From NCBI GenBank assembly GCA_016719855.1, contig JADJYH010000005.1:62001-126000 (forward strand): a DNA stretch of 64,000 nt, in the 5' to 3' direction. The notes under the pieces are model-generated. The model was given only the letters and a program-made list of their open reading frames with translations, did not search any database and was not told the origin of the DNA. Both the position numbers and the translations under genes were made by a program. Numbering within the stretch: position 1 is the stretch's first letter; the number at the start of each line of letters is the position of its first letter. Below, piece by piece: positions 53,231 to 62,249 of the stretch. The DNA is from Saprospiraceae bacterium. Lineage in GTDB: Bacteria > Bacteroidota > Bacteroidia > Chitinophagales > Saprospiraceae.

Positions 53231-54979
53231 TTATCGTATCACTTGGAACTTCTTCGACCTAAAGCCCTCCGGTGTATTGATGGACATGAAGTAGGTGCCA
53301 GTGGCCATTTTGCTCACATCGAAGGAGTACCTGCCCTTCTGCACGTTGTCAAGTATCCGGCTGCTCACGAGGCGGCCCGTGAAGTCGAGGATGCGCACTT
53401 CCACTTCCGTGGCAGTGTTTTCCAAGTCCAGCTCAAGGTTGACGGTATTGGAAGTCGGGTTCGGCGAAACGGACACTTTGCGGTCGTCGAGCGCCGTGGT
53501 GGTGGAAGTGGCGAAACCATCCAAGTGCAAGCGCACGACGCCCTGATAGGCGCTGCCCCAGCCGTCGGTGTGCAAGCTGTCCGTGAAAATCATCGTGCCA
53601 ACCTCGCCTGCCAAGCGGTCGTTGCCTGCAAAAGCGTACTTGGGAGGGATGGCCGTGCCGGCTATTTCGCCATTGTACTGCACCATGACGAGGTACATCT
53701 TATTGGCAGCAAGTGTCAATGGGCTTGGGAACTCAACGGTGATGAACTCGAACCCTTGATCATTTTGCGAGACAATGTATTCCGTAACAGAGCCAGGTAG
53801 TGGAATGAGTGGCCCACCGTTTTCATTGAGTCCATTGTAGTCAACGAACCCCTTAGGATAAGGTATGCTGCCGTTGCCATCAGGATCAGCATTGTAAACA
53901 AGAATGTCGAATCGGTCAGCATCAGGGTCGCCGGTGTACAGTTCTTCTGGATTGCTGATCATGAATGACATGTGGGTAGCCACTACCGGAGTTGGCCCAG
54001 TGCGGTACACGTTTCCAAAATCATAGTTAAAGTTGTAGAGGTTGACAAAGCTAGCGCTGTCCGGCTCAATAGTTCCATTGGTGTTGGTCACGATGTTGCC
54101 GTTGTCAAGTGCAAATGATGTCGTCCGAAATGACAAAGACTGTTCCAATTCATCGGAAGTCAATGTATTGGTGAACTTCACGTTGTAGGTGCCCACAGCA
54201 TTTGGTGTATAGCTATCATCGAATACTACTGTGCTCACCGATAAAGGAGCAACATTGTTCAAGTCCTGGCTTATGGTAGTTGTTTGGTCGATCTGGTCCG
54301 TAAACTCAGCAGTTGATGGTCACGGTAGGGATGGTCTTAGTACGGCGTCAATGTTGAGAAAGGTTACGCCAATATCCGATAACGGCTTGATGGCTTGCCT
54401 GAGGAGTTTGGTAGTGCATAAGCTGAACGAGGACCTCCGATCGGCCGAACGGTGCAAGTAACCAGTCACAGGGATGCCTGCGTCCAATTTTTCTGAAATT
54501 ATGTCGCCATCGCCACGGGCTGGTATTGTCACTGTTGTACCTAAAGCCCCCGCACCCATATTTGGGATGCCACCGGCTACCCCGTCAATAGTCTGACCTA
54601 GTGGTACCCAATTGGTAATGATAACAGCGATAGCACCCGCCTCTTGTGCTCGAAGAGCCTTCCACCCGAACTCGCAAGTGCCCCTGCGAATTAGGGCAAT
54701 TTTTCCAGTCAGATCTACTGCCATAGAATCACAAGCAAGTGAATCAGTTTCATTGCCAAGGCTGTCTATCCCTTGGGCCCACGCAATAGGGGCAATAATG
54801 GTTTGCAAAAGAGTGTCGCCCCAATCGGAAGCCCCTAAGTGTAATCCAAAGCTTTGACTAAACCGCCGTTGCGACTGACGGAGAACATCAACCGGAATAG
54901 GTGAATTCTGTGGGATTTGCGCCACCAACTGCGACACCATTGCCCAACAAAACACGAGTAGTGTAAATGCTTTTTTCAT
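53231..54979 (-). CDS. PA-domain secreted protein with type A T9SS sorting domain (frame-disrupted)
   Basis: Signal peptide MKKAFTLLVFCWAMVSQLVAQ at 54979. The N-terminal frame to 54320 holds a protease-associated (PA) domain (VDLTGKIALIRRGTCEFGWKALRAQEAGAIAVIITNW). The frame breaks in the 54270-54440 region; from 54262 the other frame gives a beta-rich domain (GTYNVKFTNTLTSDELEQSL, MSFMISNPEELYTGDPDADRFDI) and the sorting domain (SVSPNPTSNTVNLELDLENTA ... FRSKKFQVIR). About 580 residues. PA domains are accessory lids of extracellular proteases, but no protease domain is present. Closely related in layout to the gene at 57204-59003. Outer-membrane-exported by T9SS. Function unknown. Confidence 0.8.
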
Positions 54980-55110
54980 GCTAATTCAATTTTGATTAAA
55001 AGTAATATTTTCCGAATGGGGTAAAAATATCAAATCTTTCAAGAAAGGAGACAGTTCATTCCGTAAAAAATGAAAAGCGCCGTTCGAAAATTAATCCGAA
55101 CGGCGCTTTT
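54917..55110 (-). repeat. Duplicated terminator-leader-signal-peptide cassette, copy 1
   Basis: Nearly identical to 56978-57170: stem-loop, AT-rich leader with GATTTGATATTTTTACC, and the first 20 codons of the following gene. A TTTG and a TACTTTTA lie 26 bases apart, resembling a Bacteroidota promoter but with long spacing. Confidence 0.9.
55073..55110. terminator. Perfect 14-bp hairpin terminator
   Basis: AAAAGCGCCGTTCG (55073-55086) pairs with CGAACGGCGCTTTT (55097-55110). It ends the sialidase-like T9SS gene (stop at 55142, minus strand). Confidence 0.9.
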
Positions 55111-55141
55111 GAAAACCATTGATTGTGTTTCTCTCTCGTTT

Positions 55142-57040
55142 TTAACGAACAACCAACTTGTTGGAAGCAATCTTATCTCCAGCTTGCAAGGTGACGATGT
55201 ACAAGCCATCGGAGAAAGCAGCAGTGTTGAGGTCGTAGCCATGCTTTCCGGCATTTTGTAAGCCCAATTTAGCCGACTTGACCACCTGTCCCAACGCATT
55301 GGAAACGCTGATGGTTACAGGCTCTGCCGATGCCAATTCGAAGTTCACCAGTGTCATTACTGACGCTGGGTTTGGCGAAACATTGAAAGCAAAAGCATCA
55401 GGGTTGACAGTTGTGGTATTGTTGATGATACCCAAATCGGCCACATCAAGACCAATGTGGTTGATGTAATTTGTGCCAGCAGCATCCATGTCCCCACGGA
55501 CAGCTAAACCTGGCTCAAAATCTTGCTGATAAATAATATCAGCACGGTAGTCAACATACCTTGCTATTGCTGGGAACATGGTTTCGTAAACGTCAATCAG
55601 GTCGAATTCAGCTAAGTAGTTTTCTGATGTCAAATCCAAAGGATCGCTCCAAATTGCGCCATTGTCCTCTGAATAAATGATGTAAACGTGGCGGTTGTGC
55701 TGTTGGTTAGGATTGGCAGTGGTGTTTATGTAGTTTTCGGTCAAGCCCGAAAAAGCAACGTAAATCCGTCCGTCAGCATCAATCCCAGCACTAGGGTGTG
55801 AGGTTAAGGAGGCATAGTACAGTGCGATATCAGAGATACCCGCAATGTCTAGCGTGTCGTTGCTATTTGCATCAATGATGCCTTCAACTGCATACACGCT
55901 TGCATCTTGTGCCATGCTTTCATTCCAATAGTGAAGGCCCATCGTGGCTGGGTAGTAGCTGGAGTTGGCGGCTGCGTCGTCCATGATGTACATTTCACCG
56001 TACCAGAGGTGAACCCCCCCATCGTTGTCAACCAATACGTCACCTGCATTGTCGGACGATTGGATGGCAAGCGTATCAGGTGCGTTCGGGTCAAACGGCA
56101 GTTGGTCAACGGTATATCCTGCATCCAGCACATAACCGTCGATCGGAAAATCTTTGACTGTCCAAGTGGTCCAAGTTGAGCCGTTGTCAGATGACTTGGC
56201 AATTTTTACGTCACCATAATCACCGAAAAGGCCAACCGCTACGGTTTCGCCAGAAGCGTCAATGGCGTAAGAATCGCCATCCATGCTGGAGTAGTATGCG
56301 TTGTCCATTTCTGGCAATTTCAGGTCTTGGATGTCCCAAGAATCGCCACCGTCCGTTGAACGGAAATACAGCAGGTGGCCATTGCAGCCCTCGTAAACAG
56401 CACCACCATTTGCAATGGGCAGGGTAATGGCGATAACGTGAAGTGTGTTGCCATCGGCTCCGCCAACTTCCATCCTTGGCCAGAGAAGGCCCGGAGGTGC
56501 TGCCGTTGGCACATCGGAATATTGCCATACGCCTCCAACCTGTTTGCTTACATGCAATTTGGCGTCTACTGTGTGGGCTATGGTCACGGGTGTACCGTCC
56601 GCAAGCGTAACTACGCTGGGCCAACCAGTTTTTACATCCTCCACACGTGCGGTTGGGAAAGCACCCCACGATTGGCTGGATGGCGTAAAAACATTGTAGC
56701 CCGTGCCCCGGTCAGGATAGCCGGCGGCGGCGTCAAAGCCAATTGTATAAGTTCCAAACAAGGTGCCGTCAGCCAACTTGGTCAACCGGTTCGGTGTAGA
56801 ACTGTTGCTCTGCAAATCATAAACGGTCTCTCCAATCGTCGTTTCGCCCAGGGAGCGGTCAAGCAGCGGCAGGTTTGGATTTGCCACTTGCCCTACGGCT
56901 TCCATTCCAGTAAACGCCACCTTGTTGCGAGGCATGGGTTCTTGCTTGAACCTCAGGTTGTGGGAGCGAAGCGGCGATTGTGCCGCCAACTGCGACACCA
57001 TTACCCAACAAAAAACGAGTAGTGTAAATGCTTTTTTCAT
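55142..57040 (-). CDS. Secreted BNR/sialidase-like propeller protein with type A T9SS sorting domain
   Basis: 632 residues, intact. Signal peptide MKKAFTLLVFCWVMVSQLAAQ, almost identical to the downstream paralogous start. The body has BNR-type Asp-box-like blades (SSDNGSTWTTWTV, STDGGDSWDIQDL, SEDNGAIWSDPL) typical of sialidase-fold beta-propellers, but I cannot see the arginine triad needed for sialidase chemistry, so a binding or structural role is as likely. C-terminal type A domain: FNVSPNPASVMTLVNFELASAEP ... KIASNKLVVR. Exported by T9SS. Confidence 0.88.
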   Translation of the reverse strand: MKKAFTLLVFCWVMVSQLAAQSPLRSHNLRFKQEPMPRNKVAFTGMEAVGQVANPNLPLLDRSLGETTIGETVYDLQSNSSTPNRLTKLADGTLFGTYTIGFDAAAGYPDRGTGYNVFTPSSQSWGAFPTARVEDVKTGWPSVVTLADGTPVTIAHTVDAKLHVSKQVGGVWQYSDVPTAAPPGLLWPRMEVGGADGNTLHVIAITLPIANGGAVYEGCNGHLLYFRSTDGGDSWDIQDLKLPEMDNAYYSSMDGDSYAIDASGETVAVGLFGDYGDVKIAKSSDNGSTWTTWTVKDFPIDGYVLDAGYTVDQLPFDPNAPDTLAIQSSDNAGDVLVDNDGGVHLWYGEMYIMDDAAANSSYYPATMGLHYWNESMAQDASVYAVEGIIDANSNDTLDIAGISDIALYYASLTSHPSAGIDADGRIYVAFSGLTENYINTTANPNQQHNRHVYIIYSEDNGAIWSDPLDLTSENYLAEFDLIDVYETMFPAIARYVDYRADIIYQQDFEPGLAVRGDMDAAGTNYINHIGLDVADLGIINNTTTVNPDAFAFNVSPNPASVMTLVNFELASAEPVTISVSNALGQVVKSAKLGLQNAGKHGYDLNTAAFSDGLYIVTLQAGDKIASNKLVVR

Positions 57041-57170
57041 GCTGATTCAATTTTGATTAAAAGTAATATTTTCCGAATGGGGTAAAAATATCAAATCTTT
57101 TAAAAAAGGAGGAAGTTCATTCCGTAAAAACGAAAAGCGCCGCTCGAAAATTAATCCGAACGGCGCTTTT
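56978..57170 (-). repeat. Duplicated terminator-leader-signal-peptide cassette, copy 2
   Basis: The second copy of the element at 54917-55110, differing at scattered positions (for example one stem mismatch, C for T). It joins the 57204-59003 gene terminator to the start of the BNR gene. Confidence 0.9.
57133..57170. terminator. Hairpin terminator (copy 2)
   Basis: AAAAGCGCCGCTCG (57133-57146) pairs with CGAACGGCGCTTTT (57157-57170), one mismatch relative to copy 1. It ends the PA-domain T9SS gene (stop at 57204, minus strand). Confidence 0.85.
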
Positions 57171-57203
57171 GCTTTAAGCGATATCGCTCAAAAGGGAATA
57201 ATA

Positions 57204-59003
57204 CTAGTGCTGAACGGTGAAACGTTCGGCCTTGATACCTTGGTCAGTAGTTACCACGATGAAGTACTGGCCAGCAGCATACTGCGACACGTCAAAGCTA
57301 ACTTTGTCATAGTCGGTGTTCAGCGTCTTGCTGCTGTTGTAAACCATGCGGCCAGCGTTGTCACGGATGGTGTAAGTGATGCCACCTGTAACAGATTTCA
57401 GCTTGGACTCCACCACCAACTGGCTGTTGGCTGGGTTCGGGCTGAGGGTGACAGCCACGTTGGATGGAGCCACTTCAATGCTTGGGGAAGTATATGGAGT
57501 TAGAAACAGTGCCATAACGATTGATCCAGCCACATCTGTAAACAGACCGCCGTTTTCAAGGTCGGGAGTTTGGCTTGTAGTCCATGCACTAACCACATTG
57601 TAAGGGTAATTGAATTGATCGTTAACATCAAGTAGGCCATTTTCAAATGCAACTGTCTGATCGTAGCCATCGTCAAAACCAAAATATACCAAACTAGCCC
57701 CCTCATAGCGAGCTCCTACAAAGTACTTTTTGTTATTCGCAGGAATAACATAGCCTCCTGGTTCAAATTCCTCATAGTCATAGATTTCCACCTTGACCCA
57801 AGCACTTGTAGCTGATGTATCGGGGAAGGTTACTGGAGCATAACCAACGGTAGTTATTTCATCATTGGTTATCGCATTATCACCGTTTGCATCGCCCCAT
57901 TCATAAACGTAACCATTGACAGAGCTTCCTTCAAGAGAACCGAAGGAAACACCGCCAGTGAACACGAAGAATTCGAGACTATCCAGTTTATACCCGAACC
58001 CTTGAGGCACTTCGAATCCTGCCAAAAACTCTACATTGCCACCTCCGCTTACAGTTCTACCTAGTCCAGTAAATGCTGGACGGTTGTTAAGAGCGTCCCA
58101 ACGCCCCTTGCAATAGATATTGTCGCTAAGAATGAACTCTGTAGTGAAAGTATTGTCGTTTACAGCGGCAGGTGTGTCGCCATTTGCACTTGTTGTTGTA
58201 TAGGTGACTTCGTAAACACCTGCTCCTTCTACTGCTGTAAATTCTGGCAAGTTAATGTAACCTGAGGAGTCCTTTGCCAAGAAAGAGATTTCGTTGGATT
58301 CATTGTAAACTTGGTTGGCTGTTCCTCCAACTGGAGTGTGGGTAATAGTACCTTCCAATGTGATGCTCGTCTCATCGTTAAGCCCTTTGTTCAAAACATT
58401 CACCGCTGGGGTGAAGGTGATGCCCAATGCATCTGCTTGAATCGCGGGCATGACACCATTAGCCATGCTAGTAACACGGTTTGGTGCTAAGCCCAAATCA
58501 TGGTCAAATACCACATGGCCGATGGTCATGTTTACGGTCTCTGTCATCATAATCGTCCGAATATCCTGCCCTGCTTCATAGGAAAGCATCACTACCGGAA
58601 TTGTGACTTGCGCACCATCGGCGCCTATACCCATGCCTACTGGCCCAACATTAGGAGCATTGGTAAAAATGACCACGGCCTTGGCCCCAGCAGTTTGCGC
58701 CTTTAGTGCTTTAGCTCCAAACTCGCATACTCCACGATCAATCAAAACGATTTTGTCTACAAGCGCCGCGGCATTCACAGGGTCGGTACAACCATCGGTT
58801 GTTGGATCAGTGCCGTCATCAATGAAAACTGCATCGGCAGTCCAGACGTCAGTCGTCAGGTCGGCACCCCATGCGTTGTCAAATGAATTTGTGAAGGTAT
58901 AAGAACCAGCAATGCTGGCTGGTGAGTTCACAAGCACTACCACCTGCGCAGATGCAGAGAATGCCAGGAAAAGCATACAAATAAGTGTTGTAAAAATCCT
59001 CAT
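57204..59003 (-). CDS. PA-domain secreted protein with type A T9SS sorting domain
   Basis: 599 residues, intact. Signal peptide MRIFTTLICMLFLAFSASAQ; PA domain near residues 85-160 (ALVDKIVLIDRGVCEFGAKALKAQTAGAKAVVIFTN, QVTIPVVMLSYEAGQDI); then Ig-like or adhesin-like beta domains (VLNKGLNDETSITLEGTITH); sorting domain AVTLSPNPANSQLVVESKLKS ... GIKAERFTVQH. The layout matches the frame-broken paralogue at 53231-54979, suggesting divergence after duplication. Exported through T9SS; function unknown; no protease domain attached. Confidence 0.88.
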   Translation of the reverse strand: MRIFTTLICMLFLAFSASAQVVVLVNSPASIAGSYTFTNSFDNAWGADLTTDVWTADAVFIDDGTDPTTDGCTDPVNAAALVDKIVLIDRGVCEFGAKALKAQTAGAKAVVIFTNAPNVGPVGMGIGADGAQVTIPVVMLSYEAGQDIRTIMMTETVNMTIGHVVFDHDLGLAPNRVTSMANGVMPAIQADALGITFTPAVNVLNKGLNDETSITLEGTITHTPVGGTANQVYNESNEISFLAKDSSGYINLPEFTAVEGAGVYEVTYTTTSANGDTPAAVNDNTFTTEFILSDNIYCKGRWDALNNRPAFTGLGRTVSGGGNVEFLAGFEVPQGFGYKLDSLEFFVFTGGVSFGSLEGSSVNGYVYEWGDANGDNAITNDEITTVGYAPVTFPDTSATSAWVKVEIYDYEEFEPGGYVIPANNKKYFVGARYEGASLVYFGFDDGYDQTVAFENGLLDVNDQFNYPYNVVSAWTTSQTPDLENGGLFTDVAGSIVMALFLTPYTSPSIEVAPSNVAVTLSPNPANSQLVVESKLKSVTGGITYTIRDNAGRMVYNSSKTLNTDYDKVSFDVSQYAAGQYFIVVTTDQGIKAERFTVQH

Positions 59004-59283
59004 GATAAATGTGTTTTGTTATTAAATCTAATGAACTTGGTGAAAGCGGCATTTGCCACTTTGCACTTCTTGGTTAAGCCTTATGTTTGGTTGATTTTTA
59101 GTGGGCAATGATTCGGTACTTCAGTTTCGAATGCCTTTATGCCAAATTGCAACGAAGGGTAAAGATAGCAAAATCCATTTTTCGAGCGTCACCCGAAATG
59201 GCAACATTGCCGTCATTATGGCAATTACACACGGGAAAAAAGTTTTGCAAAAAACGGTTTTGCCAATTTTGGCAAACTTAGGC

Positions 59284-62091
59284 TCACTTCTCCTCCCCCT
59301 TCACCGCCTTCACCGCTGCTTCGACTTCCTTTGTAGCCTGCACCAGTTCCGTCACCTGCTGTTCCCGTTCCGCACCTTTTTTCCCTTTCGGTGAAACGGC
59401 CACTTTGCCATTAGCCGCCACTGGACTGCCGACTGCCGACTGCCAACTGCCCACTGTTTTTGCGCCAGCAACCACCGCCTTCCCGAACTTCAGCTCCTCG
59501 CCACTTGCCCCATTGGGGGCTGCTTCCACGTACACCGTGTCGCCTTCGGCGAAGGTGCCGCCCAGTACGTGCTTCGACAGCTCGTCAATCAGCAGGTCTT
59601 GCAGTGCCCGCTTCATCGGTCTGGCCCCAAACTGCGGGTCGTAACCGGCATCGCCCAGCACGTCAATGGCAGCCTCTGTTAGCGCCAATCCGTAGCCTTG
59701 GCGCAGGAGCAGTTTCTCCGTTTTGCGCAGCAACAAGAACAACACCTGCCGTATTTCGGCCTTCGACAGTGGCGTGAACACGATGACCTCGTCAATGCGG
59801 TTGAGGAACTCTGGGCGCAGGTTTTCTTTCAGCGTGGTCAGCACTTCCTGCTTTGTCGTGGTGATGATTTCTGCCCGGTGCTTTTCGCCTAGGGCGTCCA
59901 GGTCTTCGAAATTTTCCAGGATTTTCTCCGAGGCCATGTTGCTCGTCATGATGACGATGCTGTTCTTGAAACTGGCGGTGCGCCCCTTGTTGTCCGTCAA
60001 ACGGCCTTCGTCGAGCACTTGCAGCAGGATGTTGAAGGTGTCGGGGTGCGCTTTCTCGATTTCGTCGAGCAGCACGATGGAGTAGGGCCTGCGGCGCACG
60101 GCCTCGGTGAGCTGGCCGCCCTCATCGTAGCCAATGTAGCCCGGAGGGGCGCCCACGAGGCGGCTCACGGTGTGCTTCTCCTGGTACTCGCTCATGTCAA
60201 TCCGCACGATGGCGTGCTCGTCGTTGAACAGCACTTCGGCCAGTGCTTTGGCCAGTTCGGTCTTGCCCACACCTGTTGGGCCGAGGAAGATGAACGAGCC
60301 GATGGGACGGTTTTCGTCCTGGAGGCCAGCCCGGCTGCGCCGAACGGCGTCGCTCACGGCCTTCACCGCCTGCTCCTGCCCGATGAGGCGTTTGTGCAGT
60401 TCGCCTTCGAGGTTCAGAAGCTTGTCCTTTTCGCTCTGCATCATCCGGGTGACGGGGATGCCCGTCCAGCGGGCCACGATGTTGGCGATGTCATCGGCGG
60501 TGACGGAGTCGTTGGTGAAGCGCGCTTCTTCGGGCAGCTTGGCCAGCTTGGCCTCGGCTTCTTTCAGCGCTTTTTGCTCGCTTGGCAGGTCGCCGTAGCG
60601 GATTTTGGCCACGGCCTCCAAGTCACCAGCCCGCTCCAGTTTATCGGCCTGTTGCTCCAGTTCTTCCACCTTCTTTTTGATGGCCTGCATGGAGTCCACG
60701 ATTTCCTTTTCGTTCTTCCAGGCGGCTCGAAGGCTGTCCCGTTTCTCCCGGGCATTGGCGATCAAGCCATTGATTGTCTGTAGCTTAGTGGTAGCACCCT
60801 CCCGTTTTAGGGCCTCTTTTTCAATCTCCAATTGGCGCACTTTGCGGTCCCATTCGTCCACCTGCTCCGGTACGGAATCGAGTTCGAGGCGGAGCTTTGC
60901 GGCAGCTTCGTCAATCAGGTCAATGGCCTTGTCGGGCAGGTGGCGGTCGGCCACGTAGCGGTGCGAAAGCTCGGCAGCGGCCACGAGCGCCTCGTCGCTG
61001 ATGGCTATTTTGTGGTAAACTTCGTACTTCTCCTGCACGCCCCGGAGGATACTGATGGTATCCTCCACGGACGGCTCCTCGATGAACACTTTCTGGAAGC
61101 GTCGCACGAGGGCTTGGTCTTTTTCAAAATGCTTTTGGTACTCGTCGCTGGTGGTGGCGCCGATGGTGCGCAGTTCGCCACGAGCGAGTGCGGGCTTGAG
61201 GATGTTGGCGGCGTCCATCGCCCCATTGCCGCCGCCAGCGCCCACGAGCGTGTGGATTTCGTCAATGAACAGGATGATTTCGCCGTTGGAGGCCTGCACC
61301 TGTTTGATGACGGCCTTGAGCCGTTCCTCGAACTCGCCCTTGTACTTTGCGCCAGCGATGAGCGAGGAGATGTCGAGCGTGTATATCTTTTTGCTCCGCA
61401 AATTGTCCGGCACGTCCTGTTTGATGATGCGCCAAGCAATGCCCTCCACGATGGCCGTCTTGCCCACCCCAGCGTCGCCGACGAGGATGGGGTTGTTTTT
61501 TTTCCTTCGGGAAAGGATGTGCAGCACCCGCCGGATTTCGTCGTCCCGCCCGACGATGGGGTCGAGCTTACCTTCCTCAGCCATGGCGTTGAGGTTCATT
61601 GCGAACTTGTTCAGTGCGTTGAACTGCTCGTCGCCACTTTGTTCGGTCACTTTTTCACCCTTGCGCAGGTCGGTGATGGCCTTGCGGAGCAGGTCGTCGT
61701 CGGCGCCGAGCATTTTGAGGAGCTTGCCTGTTTTGTCGTCGCTTTGCAGGATGCCCAGCATGATCAGTTCGATGCTGATGTACTCGTCACCGAAGTCGGC
61801 GAGCATTTTCTTGGCCCTGGCCAGCGCCTTGTTGGCTTCTGGCGTGAGGAACTGCTTCTCGGTGCCGCTCACTTTTGGCGTGAGCTGGATGAGGGTTTCG
61901 AGTTGGCGTTGCAGCACGTTCATGTCAATGCCGCATTTTTCAAACAGAAAAGTGACGACATGCTCATCGGTTTCGATGATGCCACGGAGCAGGTGCGCCG
62001 AGTCCACATTCTGTTGGCTGTTGGAAGCGGCAATCTGTTGCGCCTTGAGGATGGCGTCTTGGGCTTTGATGGTAAAGTTGTCGTAGGTCAT
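59284..62091 (-). CDS. clpB: ATP-dependent disaggregase ClpB
   Basis: Start ATG 62091 (MTYDNFTIKAQDAILKAQQI); upstream codons to 62274 are an intergenic repeat. 935 residues. N-terminal Clp repeats, first AAA with Walker A GDAGVGKT and EIHTLVGAGGGNGAMDAANILKPALARGELRTIGATT, middle coiled coil (LERAGDLEAVAKIRYGDLP region), second AAA with GPTGVGKTELAKAL and IDMSEYQEKHTVSRLVGAPPGYIGYDEGG, VLLDEIEKAHPDTF. E. coli ClpB is about 860 residues; the extra is a C-terminal tail (about 60 residues) encoded by a stretch resembling the ACTGCC intergenic word (59419-59458), then a lysine/glutamate-rich end. Cytoplasmic; rescues aggregated protein with DnaK. Confidence 0.97.
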   Translation of the reverse strand: MTYDNFTIKAQDAILKAQQIAASNSQQNVDSAHLLRGIIETDEHVVTFLFEKCGIDMNVLQRQLETLIQLTPKVSGTEKQFLTPEANKALARAKKMLADFGDEYISIELIMLGILQSDDKTGKLLKMLGADDDLLRKAITDLRKGEKVTEQSGDEQFNALNKFAMNLNAMAEEGKLDPIVGRDDEIRRVLHILSRRKKNNPILVGDAGVGKTAIVEGIAWRIIKQDVPDNLRSKKIYTLDISSLIAGAKYKGEFEERLKAVIKQVQASNGEIILFIDEIHTLVGAGGGNGAMDAANILKPALARGELRTIGATTSDEYQKHFEKDQALVRRFQKVFIEEPSVEDTISILRGVQEKYEVYHKIAISDEALVAAAELSHRYVADRHLPDKAIDLIDEAAAKLRLELDSVPEQVDEWDRKVRQLEIEKEALKREGATTKLQTINGLIANAREKRDSLRAAWKNEKEIVDSMQAIKKKVEELEQQADKLERAGDLEAVAKIRYGDLPSEQKALKEAEAKLAKLPEEARFTNDSVTADDIANIVARWTGIPVTRMMQSEKDKLLNLEGELHKRLIGQEQAVKAVSDAVRRSRAGLQDENRPIGSFIFLGPTGVGKTELAKALAEVLFNDEHAIVRIDMSEYQEKHTVSRLVGAPPGYIGYDEGGQLTEAVRRRPYSIVLLDEIEKAHPDTFNILLQVLDEGRLTDNKGRTASFKNSIVIMTSNMASEKILENFEDLDALGEKHRAEIITTTKQEVLTTLKENLRPEFLNRIDEVIVFTPLSKAEIRQVLFLLLRKTEKLLLRQGYGLALTEAAIDVLGDAGYDPQFGARPMKRALQDLLIDELSKHVLGGTFAEGDTVYVEAAPNGASGEELKFGKAVVAGAKTVGSWQSAVGSPVAANGKVAVSPKGKKGAEREQQVTELVQATKEVEAAVKAVKGEEK
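59419..59458. repeat. ACTGCC-word repeat inside the clpB 3' end
   Basis: Repeated GACTGCCGACTGCCAACTGCC-type words, also present intergenically at 53195-53230, here translated as VGSWQSAVGS in the ClpB tail. Confidence 0.7.
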
Positions 62092-62170
62092 TTGATTTAC
62101 GATTGGCGATTTACGATTTACGATTAGCGGCAAACGGTCGATTGGGGTCGCCGGGGGTTGGGGGGGTTTG

Positions 62171-62178
62171 CAAAAGTA
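62171..62178 (-). promoter_or_regulatory. Candidate -7 element of clpB
   Basis: Plus-strand CAAAAGTA, i.e. TACTTTTG on the coding strand, about 80 bases before the clpB ATG. No -33 TTG visible; adjoins an A9 run. Confidence 0.4.
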
Positions 62179-62249
62179 GTTTTTTAAAAAAAAATGGAAA
62201 GAAGAATGGATGAAGGACTGGCAGGGACGGATGGGGGCAGGATTTTGGG

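Noticed and set aside
60832..62127. 431-residue open frame opposite clpB
   Set aside because: No domain, valine- and leucine-rich antisense frame lying wholly under ClpB.
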